A model generated the notes under the pieces. It was not told the DNA's origin, ran no database searches, and saw only the letters and a program-made list of their open reading frames with translations. A program made the position numbers and the translations under genes. From Mucilaginibacter xinganensis (GTDB lineage Bacteria > Bacteroidota > Bacteroidia > Sphingobacteriales > Sphingobacteriaceae): DNA of 64,000 bases. The DNA is taken from contig NZ_CP022743.1 in assembly GCF_002257585.1 (NCBI RefSeq), positions 2,914,001 to 2,978,000 on the forward strand, written 5' to 3'. Positions 53,118 to 61,845 of this stretch are shown piece after piece (positions within the stretch are counted from its first letter, which is position 1; each line of letters begins with the position of its first letter).

Positions 53118-53219
53118 TTACCTGAAAAAGAAATAAGCCAAAACTGCTACAACTATAACTAATATGGATATATATAAGTTATTTAAATTTTTCCTGGATT
53201 TCTCGGATGGTATATTCAT
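53118..53219 (-). CDS. Tiny single-span membrane protein, 33 residues
   Basis: A short frame from ATG at 53219 to TAA at 53118. The product has a polar, basic N-terminus (MNIPSEKSRKNLNN) and one 19-residue hydrophobic span (LYISILVIVVAVLAYFFFR), the shape of known bacterial small membrane proteins. The stop is directly followed by the ATG of the next gene, so translational coupling is likely. The clean charge pattern and the zero-gap position support it; there is no homology evidence. Confidence 0.5.
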   Translation of the reverse strand: MNIPSEKSRKNLNNLYISILVIVVAVLAYFFFR

Positions 53220-53556
53220 AATAAAGTTAGGTTGATAAAATATATTATAAATATAAACAAATATATTAGTTGGAAAATAATATTGTACCAAAAAACCGCA
53301 TGTTCAAGTGGCCCCTCTTTAATTATAAGCATCTTACAACTATCCCAACAGCATTCAGGCTGAAATTGACTATTGATCACTGGTAACTTAAGCTCCCCGT
53401 CGTAACCGGCAGCAGTAACGCTGCGCTAAACTTAGACCACTGGGTAGAAATGAATTGGCGAAATGCAATTATTCCTTCTTCAATCCTCCCCTGCTGACAT
53501 AGGGTTGTCATTACCCCATCTTTTCTTTGTAATGAAATCAACTTAAGCAAACAACA
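53220..53556. other. Gene-free stretch upstream of the DinB-family gene
   Basis: No convincing gene. It contains a degenerate copy of the GCGC-core palindrome (53413-53436: GTAACGCTGCGCTAAACTTAG-like, imperfect pairing) and a TTTCTTTG sequence near 53522, one base off the -7 consensus, before the DinB-type gene. Confidence 0.6.
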
Positions 53557-54081
53557 ATGGAAAACAATCAGATCAAACAACAGGTAAACCATGCGGTTGA
53601 AGGATTTACTTCATCCGCTTCCATATTGAACCACTGGCAGGGCCACCGCCGGTTAACAAGGCTGGTTATAGAAGCTTTCCCGGAAGAAGAACTGTTCAAC
53701 TATGCCATCGGCGGAATGCGCCCCTTTGCAGTGATGGTGCATGAAATGATAAGTATTGCAGATGCAGGCATCCAGGACCTGTTCCATAACACCTCCACAC
53801 CCCTTGCAGAACTCAGCCACCATTCGGGAAAGTGTTTCGCCTGCACAAAGGAAGAGGTTTTAAATTTGTGGGACGATGTAACGCATAAAATCGACACCCT
53901 TTGGCCCCTGGTTCCACAGCAGCGCTTTCATGAAATGATGCTGGCTTTCGGAAAATTTGAAGGGATAACTTCAGACCTGGTGTTATATTGGATTGATAAC
54001 GAGATCCATCACCGGGGGCAGGGTTATGTTTACCTCCGTTCCTTGGAAATTGAGCCCCCTGCTTTTTGGGCCCGGTATTAA
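53557..54081 (+). CDS. DinB family (four-helix, metal-binding) protein
   Basis: 174 residues. The four-helix DinB/YfiT-like fold is suggested by HWQGHRRLTRLVIEAFPEE at the start, RPFAVMVHEMISI in helix 2 and EIHHRGQGYVYLR in the last helix; the His residues in VHEM and IHHRGQ are the expected metal ligands. Members act as thiol S-transferases (bacillithiol, mycothiol) or remain undefined. The function is unknown here. Single gene with a strong terminator (54137) behind it. Confidence 0.85.
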   Translation: MENNQIKQQVNHAVEGFTSSASILNHWQGHRRLTRLVIEAFPEEELFNYAIGGMRPFAVMVHEMISIADAGIQDLFHNTSTPLAELSHHSGKCFACTKEEVLNLWDDVTHKIDTLWPLVPQQRFHEMMLAFGKFEGITSDLVLYWIDNEIHHRGQGYVYLRSLEIEPPAFWARY

Positions 54082-54389
54082 TAGCCCGTGAATATTTATC
54101 CAGCCACAAACCATCCCGCATTTTATAGTTAATGAAAAAGCCGGCAGCTTAATTGCTTGCCGGCTTTCTATATTTACCTAAACCTACCATAGTTATCCTG
54201 TAAATTTAACATTAAGGAAATGTTTATTGCGCTGCATCACACTTTTAAGCGTCAAATTTCCCCCATTCCATTTTTCTTTTTTGTATCAAAGCTAATTTTT
54301 AATTGATGATTTGATAACAATGGCATGTTTTCTTTGCACAAATAAGGGATAGCCCCTTAGTTTATTGCATGTCTGTTTAATTAATCCTC
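54082..54389. other. Intergenic region before the SusC gene
   Basis: It holds the terminator at 54137-54167 and then about 220 bases of AT-rich leader without a frame. A TTTCTTTG sequence near 54330, one base off the -7 consensus, may belong to the SusC promoter. Confidence 0.6.
54137..54167 (+). terminator. Rho-independent terminator of the DinB-family gene
   Basis: AAAGCCGGCA (54137-54146) pairs perfectly with TGCCGGCTTT (54158-54167). Confidence 0.75.
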
Positions 54390-57300
54390 ATGAAAAAAAA
54401 TTACCATTATTTTTTTAAGCAATTGAGTTATCTCAAAAAGCAAAGTTTCTTTTTGATTTTTGCGCTGCTGTTTTCGGCGTATGCGGCTCACGCACAATCA
54501 GCAAAAACGGTAACAGGAACCGTTACCGACGAAAAAAACGAACCCCTTCCCGGTGTTTCGGTTTCCGTTATTGGCACTGGCCGCGGAACCAATACCGATG
54601 TAAAAGGGCACTATTCCATCAGCGTCAGTAACGGCGAAGTGCTCAGGTTTACCTTCGTTGGTTACCTTAAAAACGAAGTTGCCATTGGCGCATCTGCCAC
54701 CATTAACGTTAACTTAACACCTGATGCCAAACAACTGAAAGATGTGGTAGTGATAGGATACGGCACATCCAGCAAAAAGGATGTAACCGGCTCAATTACC
54801 TCTATCAAAGCCGAAGATTTTAACGTTGGCGTTACCACTACCCCGGCCGAATTACTGCAGGGTAAGGTACCCGGGCTAAACGTAACCAAAAGCGGCGACC
54901 CTAACCAGGCACCGTCCGTAGTATTGCGCGGCCCGTCAACCATCCGTACTACAGGCGGTGCACAGGAACCGTTTTATGTGATAGACGGCATCCCCGGCGC
55001 TTCAATTGATGTGCTGGCACCTGCTGATATTGAAAGTATAGATGTGTTAAAGGATGCATCGTCAACAGCTATCTACGGTTCAAGGGCTGCTAACGGGGTA
55101 ATTATAGTTACCACCAAAAAAGCAAAGTCCGGCCAAAACCGCTTGTCGTACAGCGCTTATGCATCGCTCGAAAATGTATCAAAAAAAATAGATATGCTGA
55201 GCGGCGATGAACTGCGCAAGTACCTTGCCGATAACGGGCAGAAACCGCTTACTACGCCTATTGATGATGACGGCTCAAACACCAACTGGCAAAACCTGAT
55301 CGAAAGAACAGGTTATTCCCAAAACCACAACCTGTCATACGGCGGCGCTTCCAACAATGCGGAATACGGCGCCAGCGTAAACTACTTTAAAAACGACGGG
55401 ATCCTGAAACGCACGTCGCTGGAGCGCACCATTTACAGGGGCTACATTAACCAGCGTTTTTTTGACAATCATTTAAAACTCAACCTTAATTTAACCAACA
55501 GTAATTCAAACAGCAACGATATTTTCCAGCAAAATATCCTGCCCGCCATGCTGTTCTATTTGCCAACTGTGGGCCCTTTTAATCCGGACGGCAGTTATAA
55601 GGAAAATTACACGCGTACCGGCAGCGGAACGCTAAACCCGCTGTCACTTTTAAATAACAACACCATAAAAAGCAACGACAATAAAACGCTGATAAACGGC
55701 GTGGTGCAGGTGGATATCTTAAGCGGGTTAAAATTTACCTTAAGCGGATCAACCCAGCGCGACCAGTACAACTACAACAGTTACCTGAACAGCCTTTCGG
55801 GCCTGGCCGTTAATTTAAACGGCGTGGCGCACCGCACCTCCACGCTAAACACCAACACCATTGTAGAGTCGTACTTTAACTATGATAAAGAATTTGGCCA
55901 GCACACGCTTAAGTTTTTAGCAGGTTACTCCTACCAGCAAAACCGTACCAATGATGGCTTTGGCGTACAAACCCAAAACTTCTCGAACGATAACCTGGCC
56001 TACAACAACCTGTTTTTATCAAACCCGTCTTCGGTATCGCAAATAGCGTTTGATAATAACCCGATCTCAACACTAAGGCTCATCTCCTACTATGGCCGTG
56101 TTCAATACCAGTTTGCCGATAAATATTTGTTCCAGGCCTCGTTGCGCGATGACGGTTCATCAGCATTTGGTGCCAATCATCGTTACGGTTTGTTCCCCGC
56201 GGTTTCGGCCGGATGGCGCATCATCAACGAAGATTTTATGAAGAACATGCCTGTTTTCAGCGATCTTAAATTAAGGGTTGGTTACGGTGTATCAGGTAAC
56301 AGCGTAGGCTTTGATGCATTCTCGTCTATCCTTATTTACGGAACACAATCAGTAAACGGTACCAGCAGTAAGTTTTTATACAACGGTAACGTTACAAACG
56401 CCATTGGCGCCGTGCGGAATGAAAACCCCGACCTGAAGTGGGAAAGCACCGCAACAACCAACATTGGTTTGGATTTCGGGTTGTTTAAAAACCGCATTAC
56501 CGGTTCAATTGATTATTATATCAAGAAAACGTCAGACTTGATCTATGACCAGTACCCGGTGTCGTTAACCCAGTACTTTACCCCTACCATTACAGCTAAT
56601 GCCGGTAAAATTAAAAACTCCGGTATCGAGGTGGTGTTAAATTCAACCATTGTAAAAACATCTGATTTCAGTTGGAGAACATCTGTGAACGTTTCGCACA
56701 ATAAAAACGTGATCGAAAGCTTGTCGAACGGTAAATTCAACCTGCCGCAATTCTATACTGCGCAACTGGGCGGTAAAGGGCAATCGGGTAACTACAGCCA
56801 GATCGTTCAGCCGGGTTACGCATTAGGTACCTTCTACTTATGGCACTACATGGGTAAAAACGACCAGGGCGTTAGTACCTATCAAAATGCCGCGGGCAAT
56901 GTAATAGCAACCCAGCCGCTTACTACCGACCAGCGCATTGCAGGTAATGCACAGCCAAATATCATTTACGGCTGGACAAATACCTTTGTTTACAAAAACT
57001 TTGATTTCAACTTCCTTATCCGTGGTGTAACCGGCAATAAGATCCTGAATGCCACGCTGGCCAACCTGAATAACCCGGCCGACTCCCGTTTACAGAATAT
57101 CCCAAGATTTACCTTAGGCGAATCTTTCAAAGATATCAACGGCTACCTGATCTCAGATCGTTTCCTGGAAAGCGGTTCATACCTGCGCCTGGATAACGCT
57201 ACTTTAGGCTATACCATTAAACCGAAGATCCCGGCAATAAAAAGCATACGCTTATATGTGTCAGGTAATAACTTGTTCCTGATCACCAAATACAAGGGTA

Positions 57301-57404
57301 TTGATCCGGAAGTAAACATCGGCGGTTTAACACCGGGTATTGATAATAATAACTTTTATCCTAAAACACGCACATTCTTAATGGGCTTAAACGCATCATT
57401 TTAA
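54390..57404 (+). CDS. SusC/RagA-type TonB-linked outer membrane protein
   Basis: 1004 residues. After a signal peptide (ending AYAAHAQ) comes a carboxypeptidase-regulatory-like domain (about 40-120: VTGTVTDEKNEPLPGVSVSV and onward), the SusC motif DVVVIGYGTSSKKDVTGSI near 128, the plug with AIYGSRAANGVIIVTTK, and a 22-strand barrel. It forms the channel of a SusCD nutrient importer and takes energy from TonB. Only 19 bases separate it from the SusD gene. There is no N-terminal STN domain, so anti-sigma signalling is unlikely. The substrate is probably linked to the phospholipase C-type enzyme downstream. Confidence 0.96.
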   Translation: MKKNYHYFFKQLSYLKKQSFFLIFALLFSAYAAHAQSAKTVTGTVTDEKNEPLPGVSVSVIGTGRGTNTDVKGHYSISVSNGEVLRFTFVGYLKNEVAIGASATINVNLTPDAKQLKDVVVIGYGTSSKKDVTGSITSIKAEDFNVGVTTTPAELLQGKVPGLNVTKSGDPNQAPSVVLRGPSTIRTTGGAQEPFYVIDGIPGASIDVLAPADIESIDVLKDASSTAIYGSRAANGVIIVTTKKAKSGQNRLSYSAYASLENVSKKIDMLSGDELRKYLADNGQKPLTTPIDDDGSNTNWQNLIERTGYSQNHNLSYGGASNNAEYGASVNYFKNDGILKRTSLERTIYRGYINQRFFDNHLKLNLNLTNSNSNSNDIFQQNILPAMLFYLPTVGPFNPDGSYKENYTRTGSGTLNPLSLLNNNTIKSNDNKTLINGVVQVDILSGLKFTLSGSTQRDQYNYNSYLNSLSGLAVNLNGVAHRTSTLNTNTIVESYFNYDKEFGQHTLKFLAGYSYQQNRTNDGFGVQTQNFSNDNLAYNNLFLSNPSSVSQIAFDNNPISTLRLISYYGRVQYQFADKYLFQASLRDDGSSAFGANHRYGLFPAVSAGWRIINEDFMKNMPVFSDLKLRVGYGVSGNSVGFDAFSSILIYGTQSVNGTSSKFLYNGNVTNAIGAVRNENPDLKWESTATTNIGLDFGLFKNRITGSIDYYIKKTSDLIYDQYPVSLTQYFTPTITANAGKIKNSGIEVVLNSTIVKTSDFSWRTSVNVSHNKNVIESLSNGKFNLPQFYTAQLGGKGQSGNYSQIVQPGYALGTFYLWHYMGKNDQGVSTYQNAAGNVIATQPLTTDQRIAGNAQPNIIYGWTNTFVYKNFDFNFLIRGVTGNKILNATLANLNNPADSRLQNIPRFTLGESFKDINGYLISDRFLESGSYLRLDNATLGYTIKPKIPAIKSIRLYVSGNNLFLITKYKGIDPEVNIGGLTPGIDNNNFYPKTRTFLMGLNASF

Positions 57405-57423
57405 TAGCAATAAATAAAGCATC

Positions 57424-59013
57424 ATGAAAAAGATCTATATATTTTTGGCAGCCGTTGCAGCAATTACTGCAAGCTCCTGTAAAAAGTTAGATGTGCCTGT
57501 AGAGTCACAATATGTAAAAGCTAACTTTCCAAGTACCCCTGCGGATTATACCGCACTGGTGGGTACCATATATTCAAACCTGTCATCAAACTTTGCGGTA
57601 AACTACTGGCGCATGCAGGAACTGTCAACAGACGAGGCAATATTGCCGGCGCGTGATGGTAACTTTGACGATGGCGGGCAATACAGGCAGCTGCATTACC
57701 ACACCTGGACTTTTGACCATCCGAACGTTATCGGCATCTGGCAATGGGGTTTTAGCGGTATCAATACCTGTAACCGTTTGTTAACCGTTATTGCCGCATC
57801 CAACTCATCGGCTGCTTTAAAAACATCATACACAGCCGAGATAAAAGCCATGCGTGCGCTGTATTATTATTTTATGATGGATACTTACGGTAACGTGCCC
57901 ATCATCACCACTTTCCCGGTAGCTACGCCGCCTGCAACACAGCCAAGGGCAAAAGTGTTCCAGTTTATTGAAAGCGAACTACAGGCCGTATTACCGCTGC
58001 TGCCATCAAAATCAAGTAATTTGGCAACCAACACCTTACAGTACGGCCGCCCAACTAAAGGGATGGTATTTGCGCTGCTGGCAAAAATGTATCTGAACGC
58101 GGGCGTTTATACCGGTGCCACCCGTTACCAGGATGTGGTTACCATGGCCGACAGTGTTCAGAATAACCAGAATTATAACCTGGATGCCCGTTTCAGGGAT
58201 ATATTTTTACCAAACAACGGCCCGCAGATTAACGAAACCATATTTGCTATTCCTTATGATCAGCAGATACCGGGCAACCAGTTTACCCGTTTTGGTTTCT
58301 TTTATTACCTGGCACAGGCTTATGGTTTTAACGTAGGCCTAAGTATTGCCATGAGTACCGCACCGGAGTTTTACAACCGTTTTAACATCCCCGGCGATGC
58401 GCGTACTAAAACCTGGCTTGTTGGCCCGCAGTTTTATCCCGACGGTAACGGCGGTTTTACAACCCAGCCCGTCTATTATCCAAACACAACTACGCAAATT
58501 GTAATTACGCCTAATCTTATCCTGGTACCACCAAAACCTATGGATTTGGGCAATACCATTGCTACCCAGTCAGAAGGTGTCAGGTCCATCAAATATTATC
58601 CTGATCCAACTATGATCCAGGCTACACGTTTAAACAGTAATGATGTGCCAGTATTCCGTTTGTCTGATGTTTACCTGATGAAGGCAGAAGCCATACTGCG
58701 TGGCGCTACGGCTACCACTGCAAGGGGCGAATTGCAGACACCGCTTTTACTGGTAAACAAACTGCGTGCCCGCGCCGGCGCACAGGCTGCAGGATCAATT
58801 GATCTGGACGGACTTTTAGACGAACGTGCACGTGAGCTTTCATGGGAAGCATGGCGCCGTAACGACCTGATCCGTTATGGACTGTTCGAAAAAGAATACC
58901 CGCTGCCAAATGATAACTTAAAAATGAATACCGATCCAAGCCGCAGGCTGTATCCTATTCCATCTACCGAGCTTAAAACAAACCCTAACCTGGTTCAAAA
59001 CCCCGGTTATTAA
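57424..59013 (+). CDS. SusD/RagB family nutrient-binding lipoprotein
   Basis: 529 residues with lipobox ITASSC, lipidated Cys19. Helical TPR-like segments in the first half (IKAMRALYYYFMMDTYGNVP, KGMVFALLAKMYLNAG) and the C-terminal RagB/SusD signature (VFRLSDVYLMKAEAILRG, ARELSWEAWRRNDLIRYG) are clear. It forms the lid over the SusC channel at the cell surface. It lies 19 bases after SusC and is followed by a hairpin before the phospholipase gene. The ligand is unknown. Confidence 0.96.
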   Translation: MKKIYIFLAAVAAITASSCKKLDVPVESQYVKANFPSTPADYTALVGTIYSNLSSNFAVNYWRMQELSTDEAILPARDGNFDDGGQYRQLHYHTWTFDHPNVIGIWQWGFSGINTCNRLLTVIAASNSSAALKTSYTAEIKAMRALYYYFMMDTYGNVPIITTFPVATPPATQPRAKVFQFIESELQAVLPLLPSKSSNLATNTLQYGRPTKGMVFALLAKMYLNAGVYTGATRYQDVVTMADSVQNNQNYNLDARFRDIFLPNNGPQINETIFAIPYDQQIPGNQFTRFGFFYYLAQAYGFNVGLSIAMSTAPEFYNRFNIPGDARTKTWLVGPQFYPDGNGGFTTQPVYYPNTTTQIVITPNLILVPPKPMDLGNTIATQSEGVRSIKYYPDPTMIQATRLNSNDVPVFRLSDVYLMKAEAILRGATATTARGELQTPLLLVNKLRARAGAQAAGSIDLDGLLDERARELSWEAWRRNDLIRYGLFEKEYPLPNDNLKMNTDPSRRLYPIPSTELKTNPNLVQNPGY

Positions 59014-59031
59014 TTGGTGTTAAAACAAAGC

Positions 59032-59056
59032 AGGCCGGCATTAAACCGGCCTCTTT
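59032..59056 (+). terminator. Hairpin between SusD and phospholipase genes (attenuator or terminator)
   Basis: AGGCCGG (59032-59038) pairs with CCGGCCT (59046-59052), followed by CTTTTAAT. With a weak T run it may allow partial read-through into the enzyme gene. Confidence 0.6.
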
Positions 59057-59068
59057 TAATATTTTACG

Positions 59069-60136
59069 ATGATGAAAGCTATTTTTGGACTACTAATAAT
59101 TGCACTGCTGCCGGCTTTTAACCCCGGTAACGGAAATGATAATGTGCCTATCAACCACATCCAGGTAATAGGTTCGCACAACAGTTACAAACAGGCTATT
59201 GACCCTAAATTGTTCCGCTTTTTACAGCAGCGGGATTCTGTTGAAATGAGTAAGATTGACTACAGTCATATCAGCCTTACCGACCAGCTTAACCTTGGAT
59301 TACTCGACCTTGAAATTGATGTATATGCCGATACCAAAGGCGGCCGTTATGCGCATCCCAAAGGCCTGACATGGGTGCCGGGACAGCCGGCATACGACCC
59401 GCAGGGGCTAATGAATGAACCCGGCTTTAAGGTTTTCCATATCCAGGATATTGACTTCAGAAGCAACTGCCCTACTTTTAAACAATGCCTGCAGGAGCTT
59501 AAAAAATGGTCGGACGCGCACCCCGATCATAACCCTGTTTTCATCACCGTGAACGCGAAGGATGAAAAGATGAAAAAACCAGGCTTTACCATACCCGAGA
59601 AATTTACGCCACGCGTTTTTGATGACCTGGATAAAGCCATTGCAACAAATTTGGGCACGGGCTACCTGATAACGCCGGATGTGGTGCGCGGAAAATATAA
59701 AACTTTAAACAGCGCCGTACTTCACGGTAACTGGCCGAAGCTAAAAGATGCCAGGGGTAAATTTATTTTTATATTGGACGAGAATGGCCCTAAACGCAGC
59801 ATGTATATAGCCGGGCACCCATCATTAAAGGGCCGGATGCTTTTTGCAGATGCTGAGCCCGGTACAGCCGAAGCGGCTATTCATATTATGAATGATGCTA
59901 TAAAACAAAAGGATTTAATAAAGTCCCTTGTTAAAAAGGGATACATCATCCGTACCCGGGCCGATAGCGGTACTGTTGAAGCACGCAATAATGATAAAAG
60001 CAGCTTCACCGCAGCTATGCAGTCAGATGCACAGATCATCTCAACAGATTACTACCAAAAGAGCACTCATTTTAAATCGGATTACGTGGTAAGTTTCGAC
60101 GACAATAAATACTTCCGTTTAAATCCGCTTTTTTAA
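59069..60136 (+). CDS. Secreted Ca2+-dependent phosphatidylinositol-specific phospholipase C-like protein
   Basis: 355 residues. The signal peptide is MMKAIFGLLIIALLPAF. The catalytic His37 is in QVIGSHNSYK, the calcium ligands Glu82 and Asp84 in LLDLEIDVY, and the second His124 in KVFHIQDIDF; this order fits the PI-PLC fold, Ca2+-dependent subtype (PI-PLC-C1-like). It would cleave phosphoinositide head groups, or GPI-type anchors, outside the cell or in the periplasm. It follows the SusC/SusD pair on the same strand, so the importer may take up the released product. Its family call is good; the natural substrate is inferred. Confidence 0.85.
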   Translation: MMKAIFGLLIIALLPAFNPGNGNDNVPINHIQVIGSHNSYKQAIDPKLFRFLQQRDSVEMSKIDYSHISLTDQLNLGLLDLEIDVYADTKGGRYAHPKGLTWVPGQPAYDPQGLMNEPGFKVFHIQDIDFRSNCPTFKQCLQELKKWSDAHPDHNPVFITVNAKDEKMKKPGFTIPEKFTPRVFDDLDKAIATNLGTGYLITPDVVRGKYKTLNSAVLHGNWPKLKDARGKFIFILDENGPKRSMYIAGHPSLKGRMLFADAEPGTAEAAIHIMNDAIKQKDLIKSLVKKGYIIRTRADSGTVEARNNDKSSFTAAMQSDAQIISTDYYQKSTHFKSDYVVSFDDNKYFRLNPLF

Positions 60137-60163
60137 AAATTACAAAATAAGTGAACCCAGGAT

Positions 60164-60195
60164 AAAAGCCGTCTCTCCAAAAAGAGGCGGCTTTT
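60164..60195. terminator. Rho-independent terminator
   Basis: AAAAGCCGTCTCT (60164-60176) pairs, with one G-T wobble, with AGAGGCGGCTTTT (60183-60195). Usable on both strands by the convergent phospholipase and SDR genes. Confidence 0.8.
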
Positions 60196-60214
60196 GTATG
60201 ATATACAGCGGTAT

Positions 60215-60817
60215 TTAATATACTTCAATCACCTGCCCGGTAAGAGCGCCCAATACACTTTTGATGTACGCCTGCGTCACCCTGTCCATTTTAACAGGGA
60301 TATGACCGGCGAAATAGGGAAAGTAATCCGGTGATTCTTCAAAAACACCTGGACTTACCGCATTAATACGCACCCCATTGTCAATTTCAACAGCAACAGA
60401 TTTTACAAAGGAATTGATTGCCCCGTTAACGGCACTTAAATTGGCACCAAGTACGATGGGATCCTCGCTCAATATTCCCGATGTTAGCGTAAACGAACCT
60501 TTGTGATTAACATAGTGCTGACCGGTTAATACCAGGTTTACCTGACCCATCAGCTTGCTGTTGATCCCAACCCTGAAGTCCGAATCTTTCATGGTATTCA
60601 ACGGGCCAAAGTACGCACTGCCGGTTGCGCTAACCAGTGCATCAAATTTTCCTGCCTGTTCGTAAAATCGCTCAATAGATTCAGGCGAGGTTATATCTAC
60701 CTGTAAATCGCCGCTTTTCGAGCCAGCTGTTATTACTTCATGCTCTTTTTGCAATGCCGCGGTAATGTGTTTACCAATAGTACCTGTGGCACCAACTACA
60801 ATAATTTTCATAGGCAT
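60215..60817 (-). CDS. Short SDR-family protein lacking the usual Tyr-x-x-x-Lys
   Basis: 200 residues, shorter than typical SDRs. The Rossmann motif VVGATGTIGKH is at 7-17. Where classical SDRs have Tyr-xxx-Lys, the segment reads LSAVNGAINSFVKSVAVE, without Tyr; the helix keeps a Lys five residues after Phe. SDRs of this short, Tyr-less type occur as annotated short chain dehydrogenases of unknown role. It ends IEVY. Active-site loss could mean an altered reaction or a non-catalytic NAD(P)-binding role. It is convergent with the phospholipase gene. Confidence 0.72.
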   Translation of the reverse strand: MPMKIIVVGATGTIGKHITAALQKEHEVITAGSKSGDLQVDITSPESIERFYEQAGKFDALVSATGSAYFGPLNTMKDSDFRVGINSKLMGQVNLVLTGQHYVNHKGSFTLTSGILSEDPIVLGANLSAVNGAINSFVKSVAVEIDNGVRINAVSPGVFEESPDYFPYFAGHIPVKMDRVTQAYIKSVLGALTGQVIEVY

Positions 60818-60977
60818 AAGGATTGATTTTTTTGCTATTCAGTAAATCACCGGCTTTTTAGCCAAACTTTGGCTGCCACAAAAGCCTTTGTTATAAACAT
60901 TAAAGATAAATCAACCTGCACAATAAAATTGTTTTTCTATTTAAAGTTTCATTAAAAGTACGAGATGCGTTTTTTTA

Positions 60978-61763
60978 TTATCGGTGCAGGCTGTTGATTA
61001 AATCTTGAAAATAGCCCGGCGCTTTTAGTAATCTGCTGCCGTACCATGAAAACATTTCGCCGTCAACCAGTTTAATAATCGCAGCGGGCGCCGCGGCACT
61101 AAGTTCTGCAATATGCTTTTCTTTGAATGGATAAGGCTCTGAAGAAAGCAGTATCACATCCGGCCTGGCTTCGGTTATCTCCGATAAGGAAACTTCGGGA
61201 TACCTTTCAGCTGCAAATACATTCACCAGTCCGCACTTTTGCAGCATATTGTCTATAAAAGTATTTTTACCGGCCACCATATACGGTTTTCGCCATATAA
61301 AGTACGCAGTTTTAAGGGCTGACAGGGATGGTACCAGAGTTGAGAAGTTTTCCTTGACGGCGTTGCAGAGCGCTGTCGCTTCGCTGCTTTTCCCGGTTAA
61401 AGCGCCCAGATGCTCAATCATATCCAGCGCATCTTCCAGGTTGTATATATCACTGATCCAAACCGGGAAGTGCTGCATCAGTTCTTCCAGCTGACTGCGG
61501 TCATTCTCTTCTTTATTAGCGATGATAAGATCAGGTCTAAGCGCTTTTATATGAGCGAGGTCCAGCTGCTTGGTGCCGCCAATTTTTGTGGCCGCTTTAA
61601 ATTTACCGGCAGGATGGATACAAAATTTAGTTATCCCGATCACCTCTTTATCCAGCCCCAGATAAAACAGCAGCTCTGTTTGCGAGGGCACTACCGAAAT
61701 TATCCGTTGAGGCACTGAGGGCAGGTTTATTTGCCTGTTGAGCTGATCATAAAATAACGGCAT
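60978..61763 (-). CDS. BtuF-like cobalamin/metal chelate-binding protein without signal peptide
   Basis: 261 residues. The helical-backbone metal receptor fold is seen in RIISVVPSQTELLFYLGLD, then GGTKQLDLAHIKALRPDLI and SLSEITEARPDVILLSSEPYPF, as in BtuF and FhuD. A Sec signal or lipobox is missing: the protein starts MPLFYDQLNRQINLP, so it should stay in the cytoplasm unless a different start exists, which I do not see. No permease or ATPase gene is adjacent. It may carry cobalamin or act in its salvage. The ligand is inferred from the family. Confidence 0.78.
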   Translation of the reverse strand: MPLFYDQLNRQINLPSVPQRIISVVPSQTELLFYLGLDKEVIGITKFCIHPAGKFKAATKIGGTKQLDLAHIKALRPDLIIANKEENDRSQLEELMQHFPVWISDIYNLEDALDMIEHLGALTGKSSEATALCNAVKENFSTLVPSLSALKTAYFIWRKPYMVAGKNTFIDNMLQKCGLVNVFAAERYPEVSLSEITEARPDVILLSSEPYPFKEKHIAELSAAAPAAIIKLVDGEMFSWYGSRLLKAPGYFQDLINSLHR

Positions 61764-61845
61764 TTTTTTAACTGAATTAGTTAGCTTAACCTATCAAAAA
61801 ACGAAACCAAATCTAAGTCCGCCTGAATCAACCGGGTCCATTCAA

